Source: Spirosoma aerolatum (GTDB lineage: Bacteria; Bacteroidota; Bacteroidia; Cytophagales; Spirosomataceae). Taken from it: a DNA stretch of 64,000 nt. The stretch is from assembly GCF_002056795.1 (NCBI RefSeq), contig NZ_CP020104.1, forward strand, positions 6,953,501-7,017,500. Reading direction: 5' to 3'. The position numbers and the translations under genes are program-made. The notes beneath the pieces are model-generated. The model saw only the letters and a program-made list of their open reading frames with translations, had not been told where the DNA came from and did not search any database. Positions 32,110 through 40,455 of this stretch are shown here, one piece after another; positions within the stretch are counted from its first letter, which is position 1, and every line of letters starts with the position of its first letter.

Positions 32110-32665
32110 ACTCGTCGTAGTTTAGTTGTTTCAATAGCTGACGCAGATTTTCGCGCGCCCGGGCGAGGTTCGATTTCGACGCACCGACCGAAATACCCAG
32201 TTGACCGGCTATTTCTTCGTGCGTAAATCCATCCATAACGTATAAGTTAAACACGAGCCGATAGGCAGGCGACAGGCGCTGAATCAGGGCCAATAAATCT
32301 TCATGCGCTAATTGGCTAAAGGCATCGGCCGATTCGGCAACAGCCGTTAATTCAATCTTTTCGACACCTTCATGCTGATGGCGGGCTTCCCGACGATACT
32401 GATCGACAGCCGCATTGATCATAATGCGTCGGAGCCAGCCTTTAAACGGCTGTGCAGGATCGTACTGATCCAATCGTGTAAATACTTTCAAAAACCCATC
32501 GTTCAATACTTCCAGTGCTTCCTCGCGTGTAGGTGCATAGCGCATGCACACACTCATAGCATACCCATAAAATTGCCGGTACAGCAATTCCTGACTTTGC
32601 CGATGGTTGCGAAGGCAACCGGCCAGCAGATCAGTTAGCGCGGATATGTTTGAAGCGTTGGACAA
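32090..32665 (-). CDS. ECF RNA polymerase sigma factor
   Basis: This 191-residue protein has both ECF domains: sigma-2 with the EALEVLNDGFLKVFTRLDQYDPAQPFKGWLRRI-type segment, and sigma-4 with EEIAGQLGISVGASKSNLARARENLR, which contains the helix-turn-helix. The sequence between them is short, as in ECF factors. It overlaps the downstream gene by 20 bases and may control it. No promoter recognised by it can be named from this window. Confidence 0.9.
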   Translation of the reverse strand: MSNASNISALTDLLAGCLRNHRQSQELLYRQFYGYAMSVCMRYAPTREEALEVLNDGFLKVFTRLDQYDPAQPFKGWLRRIMINAAVDQYRREARHQHEGVEKIELTAVAESADAFSQLAHEDLLALIQRLSPAYRLVFNLYVMDGFTHEEIAGQLGISVGASKSNLARARENLRQLLKQLNYDEYARANR

Positions 32666-32697
32666 AATAAGCTTTATCTAAATGGGTATTGCACGTA

Positions 32698-32782
32698 AAT
32701 GAACAATGAATAATGGGCAATTTGAAAGGATGATGACCGACAACTAAATCACTGATCAGGAGCCCATTACTCATTCATAACT
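32698..32782. repeat. Imperfect inverted repeat of AATGAATAATGG-like units
   Basis: About 13-20 bases around 32698-32719 and 32761-32782 are nearly complementary (core ATGAATAATGGGC with GCCCATTACTCATTCAT). The gap is filled with similar AT-rich short units continuing to 32818. It is one of several low-complexity intergenic inverted repeats in this region. Confidence 0.45.
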
Positions 32783-32818
32783 CCTTGTCCACTATTCATT
32801 TTACATTATCCATTATCA

Positions 32819-33661
32819 TTACTGGGCCGGAGCTTCGACCGATGTGGTATTGACCACTGGCCAGATGCCCGGTTTTGGCACACTAACTCCTTTCGTATTA
32901 CCTCGTTGTCCGGCATCGGCACCGAAATAATACAGTGGCCAGCCTTTGTAGGTCAGTTGGGTTTTACCAACGGCCGTAATCGTGGTAAAATCAGCTTTGT
33001 TAAGTGCTGATGGAATTTCCCCCAGTTTCGATGATGTCTGGAAGATAGGCCAGGTAGCATCGTTACTCAGGTCGGTTTTGGTATACTTGTTGACATTCTT
33101 TTTATCGAACGCATAGGCATATAGTGTACGACCCAGACTATCGGTCAGAAACAACGAATTACCGGTTCCCTCTTTTGTATCAAAAGTATAGTTTTTTCCA
33201 TCTAGTCCAACTAGTTGCCTTGAACCCAGCAATATGGTGTAGTTTGGCTTGGCGACAAGCCATAAATTACCCACATTTTCGCCTGTTACATCGCCTGCTT
33301 TTGCGTCATTCTTGTAGTAGTATAATGGCCATCCTTTGAAGGTTGTCTGCTTGTTGCCATCGGCCCGCGTAATTGTACCAAAATCCGACGCTTTCAGACC
33401 ACTGGCTAACGAAGGCGTTTCTTTATAGAAAATTGGCCAGTTATCCAGGCAAGATCCTGAACAATTGGCATCACCCGCTACATCCCGTGAAAAGAAGTAC
33501 AGTGTTTTGCCATCCTGTCCGGTCAGCACCTGACCCAGCGTGGTGGTTCCTAGCCCTACATCCGAGGTAATGGTTGGGTTATCTTCTTTGCAGCCCAACA
33601 AGGTCGCTACGCACAAAGCTGTCAGTAAAACTGATCGATTTATGTAAACAGAAGGTTTCAT
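32819..33661 (-). CDS. Secreted-repeat lipoprotein (PF03640-like)
   Basis: The likely 280-residue product begins at ATG 33661 (a longer frame starts at 33817 without family signal). It has a lipoprotein signal (LLGCKED) and repeated segments of the secreted-repeat type: GKTLYFFSRDVAGD with CSGSCLDNWPIF, then GRTLYAYAFDKKN and CKGWPLYYF-like repeats (TFKGWPLYYYKND, TYKGWPLYYFGAD). Function unknown. These repeats occur in cell-surface lipoproteins of many bacteria. Confidence 0.75.
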   Translation of the reverse strand: MKPSVYINRSVLLTALCVATLLGCKEDNPTITSDVGLGTTTLGQVLTGQDGKTLYFFSRDVAGDANCSGSCLDNWPIFYKETPSLASGLKASDFGTITRADGNKQTTFKGWPLYYYKNDAKAGDVTGENVGNLWLVAKPNYTILLGSRQLVGLDGKNYTFDTKEGTGNSLFLTDSLGRTLYAYAFDKKNVNKYTKTDLSNDATWPIFQTSSKLGEIPSALNKADFTTITAVGKTQLTYKGWPLYYFGADAGQRGNTKGVSVPKPGIWPVVNTTSVEAPAQ

Positions 33662-33761
33662 TCTATCAACTGTGTTTTTAGGTTGAAAAAAGAACAGTTG
33701 AACCGGTTCAATGGGCAATACGGAGTCGTATAACGCTAGGTTGCGTAGCCAATAAAAAAAG

Positions 33762-34907
33762 TTATTCTTTATCCGCCCGACGGTCGGCGCGAATCTCGGG
33801 AATGGTATCCGAATCAATCAATCCGAGTGAGGCCGCATGTTCGGCAGCAGCTACCGTATCGGATACCAGCAACATGGGAACCTGGTAAACTTGGGTGGTT
33901 CGGATCAGTTCGCGAACGGCTTCGTCCCGCTGATCTTCCGACACGTCGCGAATGTAAATGGCGAGTATGCGACCCGGATTTTCGCGCACAACTCGCGTAT
34001 AGATTTCGGGGTCCTGCTGACCACTATCGCCAATCAGTACAAACGGTAACTGCGGATTCACGTCCAGTACCTTCCGAATCATGGCCAGCTTATGCGTATG
34101 ATGCCCTTCGGACGCTAGAAGTTTGGCCGACAGATCAAAATCGCGAAGTAGCAGCGGCCCTTTGGGAATACCCTGAATTCGAAAAAAATCGACCAGTAGA
34201 TCGTACAGATTCCAGGGACTGCTCGACACAAAATAGATGGGATTAAACAAGGTGGTGACAGGCCCGCTTTGCAAGGCCCGGTAAAACGCAGCTATCCCAG
34301 CAAAGGGTAGCCGTGTATAGGCATTTCCTAAAAACGTCAGTCGGGCAGTTTGCAAAAGGTTGGTCGCATCGGTGACCAGAACAGTATCGTCAATATCAGA
34401 TATAACCCCAAACTGACTGTAGGTCGGCGAAATCAGTAGATACCCATCCTTGATTACAGGCTCATTAGCCGTCGTTTCCAGTGTATCGGACTGCAAAACT
34501 CCTTCCAGCGCATACCGGACCGGAAACCAGGCCCGGCCAGGTGGCAAATTGTTCGGTGGATTGATCGTCAGCTCAAAATACCCTTCATCGTTGGTCATAG
34601 TCCGATGCACCTGTCCAAAGGCTTCAATACGAACCGTTACGTTAGCAACGGCCTCGCTCCCAAATCGCTGGTAGGTAGCCAGCAGATTCTGCCAGAAAGT
34701 ATCGTGATCACTGGGCGTACTCAGGTCGTTTTGGCGCAATACCCGGCCTTTCAGCCAAACAGCCGTCGGGCTCCCAAATCCCCGATAATAAATGATCCGG
34801 TAAGGCTTTTTACTATCGAGCCGTCCCGACAGCCGGTTTTTGAGTCGATCAAACTGGGCATCTACATCAGCAGCGGTATTTACCAAAAAATCTTTCCAAC
34901 TGGACAT
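33762..34907 (-). CDS. App1/DUF2183 HAD-like phosphatase
   Basis: The likely 381-residue product starts at ATG 34907 (MSSWKDF), 25 codons after the longest frame start. It has the HAD motif DIDDT (GVISDIDDTVLVTDA) and a second motif in IYFVSSSPW, plus LIGDSGQQDPEIY for the third. The App1 family includes actin-patch phosphatidate phosphatases; bacterial members are of unknown role. The N-terminal 150 residues are strand-rich and probably a separate domain. Confidence 0.8.
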   Translation of the reverse strand: MSSWKDFLVNTAADVDAQFDRLKNRLSGRLDSKKPYRIIYYRGFGSPTAVWLKGRVLRQNDLSTPSDHDTFWQNLLATYQRFGSEAVANVTVRIEAFGQVHRTMTNDEGYFELTINPPNNLPPGRAWFPVRYALEGVLQSDTLETTANEPVIKDGYLLISPTYSQFGVISDIDDTVLVTDATNLLQTARLTFLGNAYTRLPFAGIAAFYRALQSGPVTTLFNPIYFVSSSPWNLYDLLVDFFRIQGIPKGPLLLRDFDLSAKLLASEGHHTHKLAMIRKVLDVNPQLPFVLIGDSGQQDPEIYTRVVRENPGRILAIYIRDVSEDQRDEAVRELIRTTQVYQVPMLLVSDTVAAAEHAASLGLIDSDTIPEIRADRRADKE

Positions 34908-35020
34908 ATTGATCGATTTAATGTTTGATTCTTTGGGTTTGACGAGTAAAGCTGGCAGACGCGAAAAAATGGCAAATGCCAAACTTTAGCCCAAACATAA
35001 GCCTATCCAGGGTTTAGTGA

Positions 35021-35028
35021 TAACTTTG
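35021..35028 (+). promoter_or_regulatory. Bacteroidota -7 box upstream of the RidA gene
   Basis: TAACTTTG fits TAnnTTTG and lies 72 bases before the RidA start. The -33 element is not clear. Confidence 0.45.
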
Positions 35029-35100
35029 CTGGCGTTAACCTCACGGCAGGCGACGATCGGCCTCTGCCATAAGGCTACTCATTATTGACTACTAAAAACC

Positions 35101-35469
35101 ATGAGCAAACAAATTGTTTATAGCGATCAGGCACCAGCCCCAATTGGGCCTTACAGCCAAGCCGTTTTGGTTAATGGAATGCTGTTCGTTTCGGGTCAGA
35201 TTGCCCTTGATGTCGCGGGTCAGGGCGATATTCAGGCTGAAACCCAAAAGGTAATGGAAAATATCGGCGCGATCCTGAAAGCCGCCGGTCTGGATTATAT
35301 CAACATCGTGAAAAGCAGCATCTTTGTCAAGGACATGAACAACTTTGCGGCTATCAACGAGATATATGGCCGGTATTTTACTTCCGAACCACCTGCCCGC
35401 GAAACCGTAGAAGTCGCCCGTTTGCCCAAAGATGTTAATGTCGAAATTTCAGTAATAGCTATTCAATGA
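35101..35469 (+). CDS. RidA family reactive-intermediate deaminase
   Basis: This 122-residue protein has the RidA/YjgF pattern: APAPIGPYSQAVLVNGMLFVSGQI at the start, a middle helix and the motif ARETVEVARLPKDVNVEISVIA with the active-site Arg. RidA hydrolyses reactive enamine/imine intermediates from PLP enzymes. It is followed by an inverted repeat and then gltX. Confidence 0.9.
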   Translation: MSKQIVYSDQAPAPIGPYSQAVLVNGMLFVSGQIALDVAGQGDIQAETQKVMENIGAILKAAGLDYINIVKSSIFVKDMNNFAAINEIYGRYFTSEPPARETVEVARLPKDVNVEISVIAIQ

Positions 35470-35546
35470 GCGAAAGAGTGAAAGAGTGACAGAGCGAAAA
35501 CTTTCCCGCAGCTTATTCGCTCTTTCACTCTTTCACTCTTTCACTC
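35468..35546. repeat. Long intergenic inverted repeat of GAGTGAAA units
   Basis: Arms 35468-35498 and 35516-35546 are complementary over 31 bases with two mismatches. Each arm is several copies of a unit near AGAGTGAA. The element begins at the RidA stop codon and ends shortly before gltX. Confidence 0.8.
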
Positions 35547-35556
35547 CTTCAAAATT

Positions 35557-37098
35557 ATGTCAAGTCCTGTTCGCGTTCGTTTTGCACCTAGCCCTACGGG
35601 GCCGCTTCATATTGGCGGGGTGCGCACTGCGCTTTATAATTATCTGTTTGCCCGAAAAATGGGCGGCAAAATGCTCCTGCGGATTGAAGATACCGATCAG
35701 AATCGGTTTGTACCCGGAGCGGAAGAATATATCCTTGAATCACTACGCTGGATTGGCATTGAGATTGATGAAGGTCAGGGTGTCGGTGGTCCCGACGCGC
35801 CTTATCGTCAGTCGGAGCGGAAAGAGCTTTATCAGAAAGAAGCCCAGCGGTTAATCGACGAAGGCAAAGCGTATTATGCCTTCGATACGGCCGAAGAGCT
35901 GGACGCCATGCGCAAACGGCTGGAACAGGCCAACGCGCCAGCCGCGCAATACAACGCTATCACGCGGATGCAGATGCGCAACTCGCTCACCATGAAACCC
36001 GACGAGGTGAAGGCCCGAATCGAAGCAGGCGATCCGTTTGTGATCCGGCTTAAAACGCCCCGCAAAGAAGAAGTTCGGCTGAACGATCTGATTCGGGGCT
36101 GGGTCAATGTCCATTCTTCGGCTATTGACGATAAGGTACTGCTGAAATCGGATGGACTGCCAACCTATCACCTCGCCAACATCGTGGATGACCATCTGAT
36201 GGGCATTACCCACGTAATTCGGGGTGAAGAGTGGCTTCCTTCGGCACCATTGCACGTTTTGTTGTATCGGTATCTGGGCTGGGAATCGACCATGCCGCAG
36301 TTTGCCCACCTGCCGCTGCTACTGAAACCCGAAGGCAATGGTAAGCTCAGCAAACGCGATGCCGACCTGGGTGGCTTCCCAATCTTCCCATTACAGTGGA
36401 CCGATCCTGCAACAGGTCAGGTGGCCCGTGGTTTCCGGGAGGATGGTTACCTACCCGAAGCGGTTGTCAACTTCCTGGCTCTGTTAGGCTGGAATCCGGG
36501 TACAGAGCAGGAGTTATTTACAATGGATGAACTGATTGCCACCTTCGACATTGCTCAGGTACATAAAGCCGGAGCCCGGTTCGATATTCAGAAGGCGCAG
36601 TGGTTCAACCACCAATACATCCGCCAACGACCCGATTCCGAATTGGCTCCCATTGTTCAGCAACAGGCTGAGGCTGCCGGGTTTGCTTGCTCGCTGGAGA
36701 AAGCCGAAAAGATCGTTTCGCTGTTGAAAGGACGTGTCAATTTCGCGCACGAAATTTTTACAGAAGCGAGCACTATTTTCAACGCCCCCACGACCTACGA
36801 TGAAGCCATTGTAGCCGCCAAATGGAATGAGGATGCCATTCGGGCTGTCACCGTTTTCCGGGATGCTCTGCAAACCTTTGACGGTGATTTTGTCGCCGAT
36901 GCGATCAAGCACACCCTAGGTGATGCGATGCAGCAGGCAGGTATCAAACAGGGTAAAATCATGCAGGCTATGCGCTTGGCTCTGACGGGTTTAGGGGCTG
37001 GCCCAGATCTGATGTTAACGCTGGAAATTATTGGTAAAGACGAAACGATTAAGCGACTGGAAAACGCCCTGGCCAATCTAAAATCAGCAATCAGCTAA
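35557..37098 (+). CDS. gltX: Glutamate--tRNA ligase
   Basis: This 513-residue enzyme charges tRNA-Glu. The class I signature is HIGG (residues 18-21) in place of HIGH, and the KMSKS-type loop is KLSKR (263-267). The sequence LRIEDTDQNRFVPGAEE and the LPTYHLANIVDDHLMGITHVIRGEEW segment are typical of GluRS. Length and all landmarks agree. It has a terminator immediately after it. Confidence 0.95.
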   Translation: MSSPVRVRFAPSPTGPLHIGGVRTALYNYLFARKMGGKMLLRIEDTDQNRFVPGAEEYILESLRWIGIEIDEGQGVGGPDAPYRQSERKELYQKEAQRLIDEGKAYYAFDTAEELDAMRKRLEQANAPAAQYNAITRMQMRNSLTMKPDEVKARIEAGDPFVIRLKTPRKEEVRLNDLIRGWVNVHSSAIDDKVLLKSDGLPTYHLANIVDDHLMGITHVIRGEEWLPSAPLHVLLYRYLGWESTMPQFAHLPLLLKPEGNGKLSKRDADLGGFPIFPLQWTDPATGQVARGFREDGYLPEAVVNFLALLGWNPGTEQELFTMDELIATFDIAQVHKAGARFDIQKAQWFNHQYIRQRPDSELAPIVQQQAEAAGFACSLEKAEKIVSLLKGRVNFAHEIFTEASTIFNAPTTYDEAIVAAKWNEDAIRAVTVFRDALQTFDGDFVADAIKHTLGDAMQQAGIKQGKIMQAMRLALTGLGAGPDLMLTLEIIGKDETIKRLENALANLKSAIS

Positions 37099-37105
37099 CT
37101 TTTTC

Positions 37106-37138
37106 AAACCTATAAGGTCGTAAAGGCCTTATAGGTTT
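37106..37138 (+). terminator. Hairpin terminator after gltX
   Basis: Arms 37106-37117 and 37127-37138 pair over 12 bases around a nine-base loop. The T-rich stretch that follows (ACTTTTGTTTTT) is imperfect but fits a weak intrinsic terminator, and it contains a -7 box for the next gene. Confidence 0.6.
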
Positions 37139-37145
37139 ACTTTTG
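37138..37145 (+). promoter_or_regulatory. Bacteroidota -7 box upstream of the small acidic protein gene
   Basis: TACTTTTG at 37138-37145 fits TAnnTTTG and lies 19 bases before the start codon, directly after the gltX terminator stem. Confidence 0.5.
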
Positions 37146-37164
37146 TTTTTCAAACACTAAACTC

Positions 37165-37443
37165 ATGGCAAAGAAGAAAACCAATCCCGACGAAAACGAT
37201 AAGCCACGAGTCCATAAAGAACTCGAAGGTTTCGATATCAAGATTAACTCGTTCGGTGAAATCACCACGAGTTTTGACATTGACCGCATCAACCAGTTTC
37301 TGAATAAAACCGTCGACGATAAAAAACTGCGTCATCGGACCGACCTTAATCTCAAAGGTGAGCCTGAGCCCGACGAGCCGGACGACCAGGATGATGACGA
37401 TTTAAACTTAGATGATTTAAATCTTGATGAGGATACAAAATGA
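37165..37443 (+). CDS. Small acidic protein, Bacteroidota conserved type
   Basis: This 92-residue protein has a Lys-rich start (AKKKTNPDENDKPRV), a compact middle (IKINSFGEITTSFDIDRINQFLNKTVDDKKL) and an acidic end with two DDLNLDEDLN-type repeats (LNLDDLNLDED). I believe it belongs to a small conserved group of Bacteroidota, but its function is unknown. Its stop overlaps the start of the downstream broken DUF2442 frame (ATGA). Confidence 0.6.
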   Translation: MAKKKTNPDENDKPRVHKELEGFDIKINSFGEITTSFDIDRINQFLNKTVDDKKLRHRTDLNLKGEPEPDEPDDQDDDDLNLDDLNLDEDTK

Positions 37444-37727
37444 TAGTCCCTTCTCTAACTTCGGTTGAAGCCCTGCCCATGTACCGGCTCCGACTACAGT
37501 TTGAAGGTGACACCCAAGGTCTAATTGATCTTTCAAATCTGGCAGGAAGAGGAGTTTTTAAGGCTTGGGATGAAGACAACTTATTTTTCAAGCCTTAAAT
37601 CAATGAAATGGGTACCGTAGCCTGGAACGATTTACTCGACATAGATCTATTAAATGCTTACTTAACGATAAAAAATACTACGTTTGAGGCCTGGAAACAG
37701 CAAGACATTTCTCATGCCTCAGATTAG
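37440..37727 (+). pseudogene. Broken DUF2442 gene with in-frame stop
   Basis: From ATG 37440 the frame gives a DUF2442-like start (LPMYRLRLQFEGDTQGLIDLSN, then GVFKAWDEDNLFFKP) but meets TAA at 37596-37598. The same frame reopens at once with INEMGTVAWNDLLDIDLLNAY, the second half of DUF2442, and ends at TAG 37725. A single G-to-T change in a GAA codon would explain the stop. The intact protein would be about 95 residues. Confidence 0.7.
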
Positions 37728-37961
37728 TCGTTTTTTGGTATCATCATAGCTATTCATAACCCTCCACACTTCCATGCTAAATATGGGAATGATCAATGTT
37801 TAATTAGCATCAATGACTTGAAAGTTATTGATGGCAAACTCCCTTCTCGTGCGCTAGGTATGGTAATTGAATGGGCTTTTATTCACCAGAATGAGCTATT
37901 GACGAATTGGGAATTAGCCAAATCATTAAAACCACTAACGACAATCGAACCGTTGCATTAA
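37714..37961 (+). pseudogene. Broken DUF4160 gene with frameshift
   Basis: From ATG 37714 the frame gives the DUF4160-like start MPQISRF, then stops after 11 codons. The other frame continues from 37737 with GIIIAIHNPPHFHAKYG and GKLPSRALGMVIEWA...EPLH to TAA at 37959. A one-base loss in the T-run 37731-37736 (six T; seven needed) restores the frame, and the IIIAI-HNPP part looks short by about five codons of the usual MYYNDH. DUF2442 and DUF4160 genes are commonly adjacent, so a pair has decayed here. Confidence 0.7.
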
Positions 37962-37984
37962 AAAACTAATTCTAAAGCTCACTC

Positions 37985-38026
37985 AAAAGCCCGACCAGCG
38001 AAATATGCCCGGTCGGGCTTTTTTTT
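37985..38026 (+). terminator. Strong intrinsic terminator
   Basis: Arms 37985-37996 and 38011-38022 pair perfectly over 12 bases and the T-run continues to 38026 (eight T). It closes the region of the small acidic protein and the two pseudogenes. Confidence 0.85.
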
Positions 38027-38110
38027 GCCCGTTTGTCAGAAAAACTAGCAGCCAAATGCGATGGTTTCCGTAGTTTTCGGTAACTAAACTAACCACTAAC
38101 AACTCTTGGC

Positions 38111-38890
38111 ATGTACTCGCACGAAATCGATTACAAAATCATTGGAGAAGACATTCAGATTGTAGAAATCGAACTAGATCCGAACGAAACCGTTATTGCC
38201 GAAGCTGGCTCTATGTTGTTCATGGAAGATGGCATCACCTTCGAAACCAAAATGGGAGATGGTTCACAACCCGATCAGGGCTTTTTGGGTAAGTTGCTTC
38301 AGGCCGGTTCGCGCATGATTATGGGCGAGTCGTTGTTCATGACCCATTTTACCAACCGGGGCGTGGGCAAGCGTAAAGTAGCTTTTTCCGCACCGTATCC
38401 GGGCACTGTGATGCCAGTTAACCTGGCCAATGTATATGGTAATACTCTTATTGTTCAGAAAGATGCGTTTTTATGCGCAGCCCTGGGCACCAAACTAAGT
38501 ATTCAGTTTAATCAACGGCTTGGCTCCGGTTTCTTCGGTGGCGAAGGCTTTATCCTGGAAAAAGTACAGGGTGATGGCATGGCGTTCATTCATGCGGGCG
38601 GTGTCGTGGTAGAGCGCACGCTGAACAACGAGACACTACGGGTCGATACGGGCTGCGTGGTCGGTTTTGAGCCGAGCATTAATTTCGATATTCAGCGGGC
38701 TGGTGGTCTGCGCAGTATGGTATTTGGTGGTGAAGGTCTGTTCCTGGCTACACTTCGCGGTACGGGTAAAGTCTGGATCCAATCGATGCCTATCTCAAAA
38801 CTCGTTCAGCGATTGTCGCCTAATAGCGCTCAGGCCCATAAAGAAGGCGGTTCTGTATTGGGCCAGTTGGGTAACCTGTTCGAAGATTAA
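38111..38890 (+). CDS. AIM24/TIGR00266 family protein
   Basis: This 259-residue protein matches the AIM24 (TIGR00266) family: [28 protein letters not shown] at the start, the [20 protein letters not shown] segment and [31 protein letters not shown] near the end. The fold is a beta-helix-like barrel; the function in bacteria is unsettled. The gene has no obvious operon partner and its promoter is unclear. Confidence 0.85.
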   Translation: MYSHEIDYKIIGEDIQIVEIELDPNETVIAEAGSMLFMEDGITFETKMGDGSQPDQGFLGKLLQAGSRMIMGESLFMTHFTNRGVGKRKVAFSAPYPGTVMPVNLANVYGNTLIVQKDAFLCAALGTKLSIQFNQRLGSGFFGGEGFILEKVQGDGMAFIHAGGVVVERTLNNETLRVDTGCVVGFEPSINFDIQRAGGLRSMVFGGEGLFLATLRGTGKVWIQSMPISKLVQRLSPNSAQAHKEGGSVLGQLGNLFED

Positions 38891-38918
38891 TAGGGAATCT
38901 GTTTTGGCAATTCGTTGT

Positions 38919-38926
38919 TACCTTTG
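38919..38926 (+). promoter_or_regulatory. Bacteroidota -7 box upstream of a small unknown gene
   Basis: TACCTTTG at 38919-38926 fits TAnnTTTG and is 27 bases before ATG 38954. It supports that ATG over the longer frame starting at 38915. Confidence 0.5.
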
Positions 38927-38953
38927 TACCGTTATCTGAAAAACAGACCATAC

Positions 38954-39244
38954 ATGGAAGTTATCTGCACAAATGACAATTTTCCGGCTCCTGTGCTGGC
39001 ATTTTATGCGGAGTTTGGCATTCAAACCCCAAAACGCGACAAAATGTACACCATTCGTCAGGTAAAGCGTCACACAACGGGCGAAACGGGGGTTCTGCTG
39101 AACGAAATCAAAAATCCTGATGTACCTGTAAAACATCCGGTTATGGGGGAGGTTTGGTTCGAGCCAACATTCAATATCAATCGGTTTGCTACACTGATGG
39201 GGCAACCTGTTCGGCAGGAAGAAGTAGAGAACGTAAATGTCTGA
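38954..39244 (+). CDS. Small conserved-type protein, unknown
   Basis: The 96-residue product begins with EVICTNDNFPAPVLAFYAEFGI and contains TIRQVKRHTTGETGVLLNEI with a PVMGEVWFEPTFNINRF end. I recognise it only as a small Bacteroidota protein of unknown function. A -7 box sits 27 bases before the chosen start, and a terminator follows it. Confidence 0.55.
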   Translation: MEVICTNDNFPAPVLAFYAEFGIQTPKRDKMYTIRQVKRHTTGETGVLLNEIKNPDVPVKHPVMGEVWFEPTFNINRFATLMGQPVRQEEVENVNV

Positions 39245-39267
39245 TTAGGCTATAAATAGTCTCTTGT

Positions 39268-39297
39268 AAAAGCCCAGCACCAAACTGCCGGGCTTTT
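39268..39297 (+). terminator. Intrinsic terminator
   Basis: Arms AAAAGCCC (39268-39275) and GGGCTTTT (39290-39297) with GCA/TGC pairing inside the loop. A short T-run is included in the right arm. Confidence 0.65.
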
Positions 39298-39304
39298 GCG
39301 TTAC

Positions 39305-39312
39305 TAAATTTG
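39305..39312 (+). promoter_or_regulatory. Bacteroidota -7 box upstream of gldD
   Basis: TAAATTTG fits TAnnTTTG, 47 bases before the gldD start and just after the preceding terminator. Confidence 0.45.
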
Positions 39313-39359
39313 TCATCCTGACGAAACCGGGCGGCCGTTGCTGAAACACCTTCGTTAGC

Positions 39360-39962
39360 ATGACGAAAACTATGAACGTGATAAAGCCCTGTATTATTCT
39401 TATTGGCCTTGTGCTGGCTGCCTGTGGTGGTAGCTCGTCAGATAATTACGTACCCAAACCCAAAGGTTTTCCAAGACTGGATTTACCTCCGCAGCAGTAT
39501 AAGCTGATCGATCCTGTTCACCCGTATCAGTTTGAGTATAACAAAGTGGCCCGACTGCTACCCGATACCTTCGCCCGGTCCGAACCACACTGGATTTTTA
39601 TCCATTACCCGATGTTTCACGCCAGCATCCAGCTGACCTATAAACCGATTTACAATGATGTGAATCGGCTGAGGGCCATGCTCGAAGACTCGTATAAACT
39701 GGCAGCCCGTCACAACATAAAAGCATATGCCATTGAGCAGAAAAAAATGCGATTGAAATCGGGCCTGGAAGCCAGTGTAATTGACTTGACGGGCGATGTG
39801 CCGAGTCAGGTACAGTTTGTTACGACCGATTCCACGACACACTTTCTACGGGGAGCTTTATACTTCAATACGGCCACCGAAAACGACTCGTTACAGCCTG
39901 TCATTCAATACATTCGGAAAGACATTATCCATCTACTCAATACCCTGAAATGGAGAAAATAA
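39360..39962 (+). CDS. gldD: Gliding motility lipoprotein GldD
   Basis: This 200-residue lipoprotein (lipobox LAAC, C22) has the GldD pattern: YVPKPKGFPRLDLPPQQYK, WIFIHYPMFHASIQLTYKP, NIKAYAIEQKKMRLKSG, VPSQVQFVTTD and HFLRGALYFNTATENDSL. GldD is needed for gliding and for the type IX secretion system in Bacteroidota. The downstream cytochrome c gene overlaps by 13 bases. Confidence 0.9.
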   Translation: MTKTMNVIKPCIILIGLVLAACGGSSSDNYVPKPKGFPRLDLPPQQYKLIDPVHPYQFEYNKVARLLPDTFARSEPHWIFIHYPMFHASIQLTYKPIYNDVNRLRAMLEDSYKLAARHNIKAYAIEQKKMRLKSGLEASVIDLTGDVPSQVQFVTTDSTTHFLRGALYFNTATENDSLQPVIQYIRKDIIHLLNTLKWRK

Positions 39963-40405
39963 ATAGAATTTCGCTGTTCAGTCTGCTAGCTGCTCTTGCC
40001 GTTGTTCACTCGTTCGCGCTGGCTCAAAACCCTACGAAAAAAGCCTCGGTAAAACCCAGTGGTAAACCGTCGGCTACCGTTACCAAATCGCCCGGCCAGG
40101 TTGTCTACGAACAAAATTGCCTGACTTGTCATCAGGCGAATGGTTCGGGAGTACCAAACCTAAATCCTCCACTGCGTGGTACCGATTGGGTTTTGGGTGA
40201 TAAAACCCGGCTCATTAATGTGGTACTGAAAGGATTACAAGGCCAGGAAGTGGAAGGCGACGCGTACGATAATGCTATGCCCGCCCACGATTTTCTGACC
40301 GACACCCAAATCGCCGATGTACTGACCTACATCCGAAGCAGTTTCGGTAATAAAGCCGACGCCATCACCACCGATGAAGTAAAGGCCACCCGGGCGCAGA
40401 AGTAG
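39950..40405 (+). CDS. Secreted c-type cytochrome
   Basis: This 151-residue protein has a signal peptide and one heme-binding motif, CLTCH (C57-C60-H61). A possible distal Met ligand lies in NAMPAHDF near residue 110. A Lys/Ser/Pro-rich linker separates the signal from the domain. It overlaps the end of gldD, so they share a transcript, although a functional link to gliding is not established. Confidence 0.88.
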   Translation: MEKINRISLFSLLAALAVVHSFALAQNPTKKASVKPSGKPSATVTKSPGQVVYEQNCLTCHQANGSGVPNLNPPLRGTDWVLGDKTRLINVVLKGLQGQEVEGDAYDNAMPAHDFLTDTQIADVLTYIRSSFGNKADAITTDEVKATRAQK

Positions 40406-40455
40406 CTGTCTGTTCCTATACGCGCTCAACGATCTTAGGTAGTTTTCTCCGGGCA

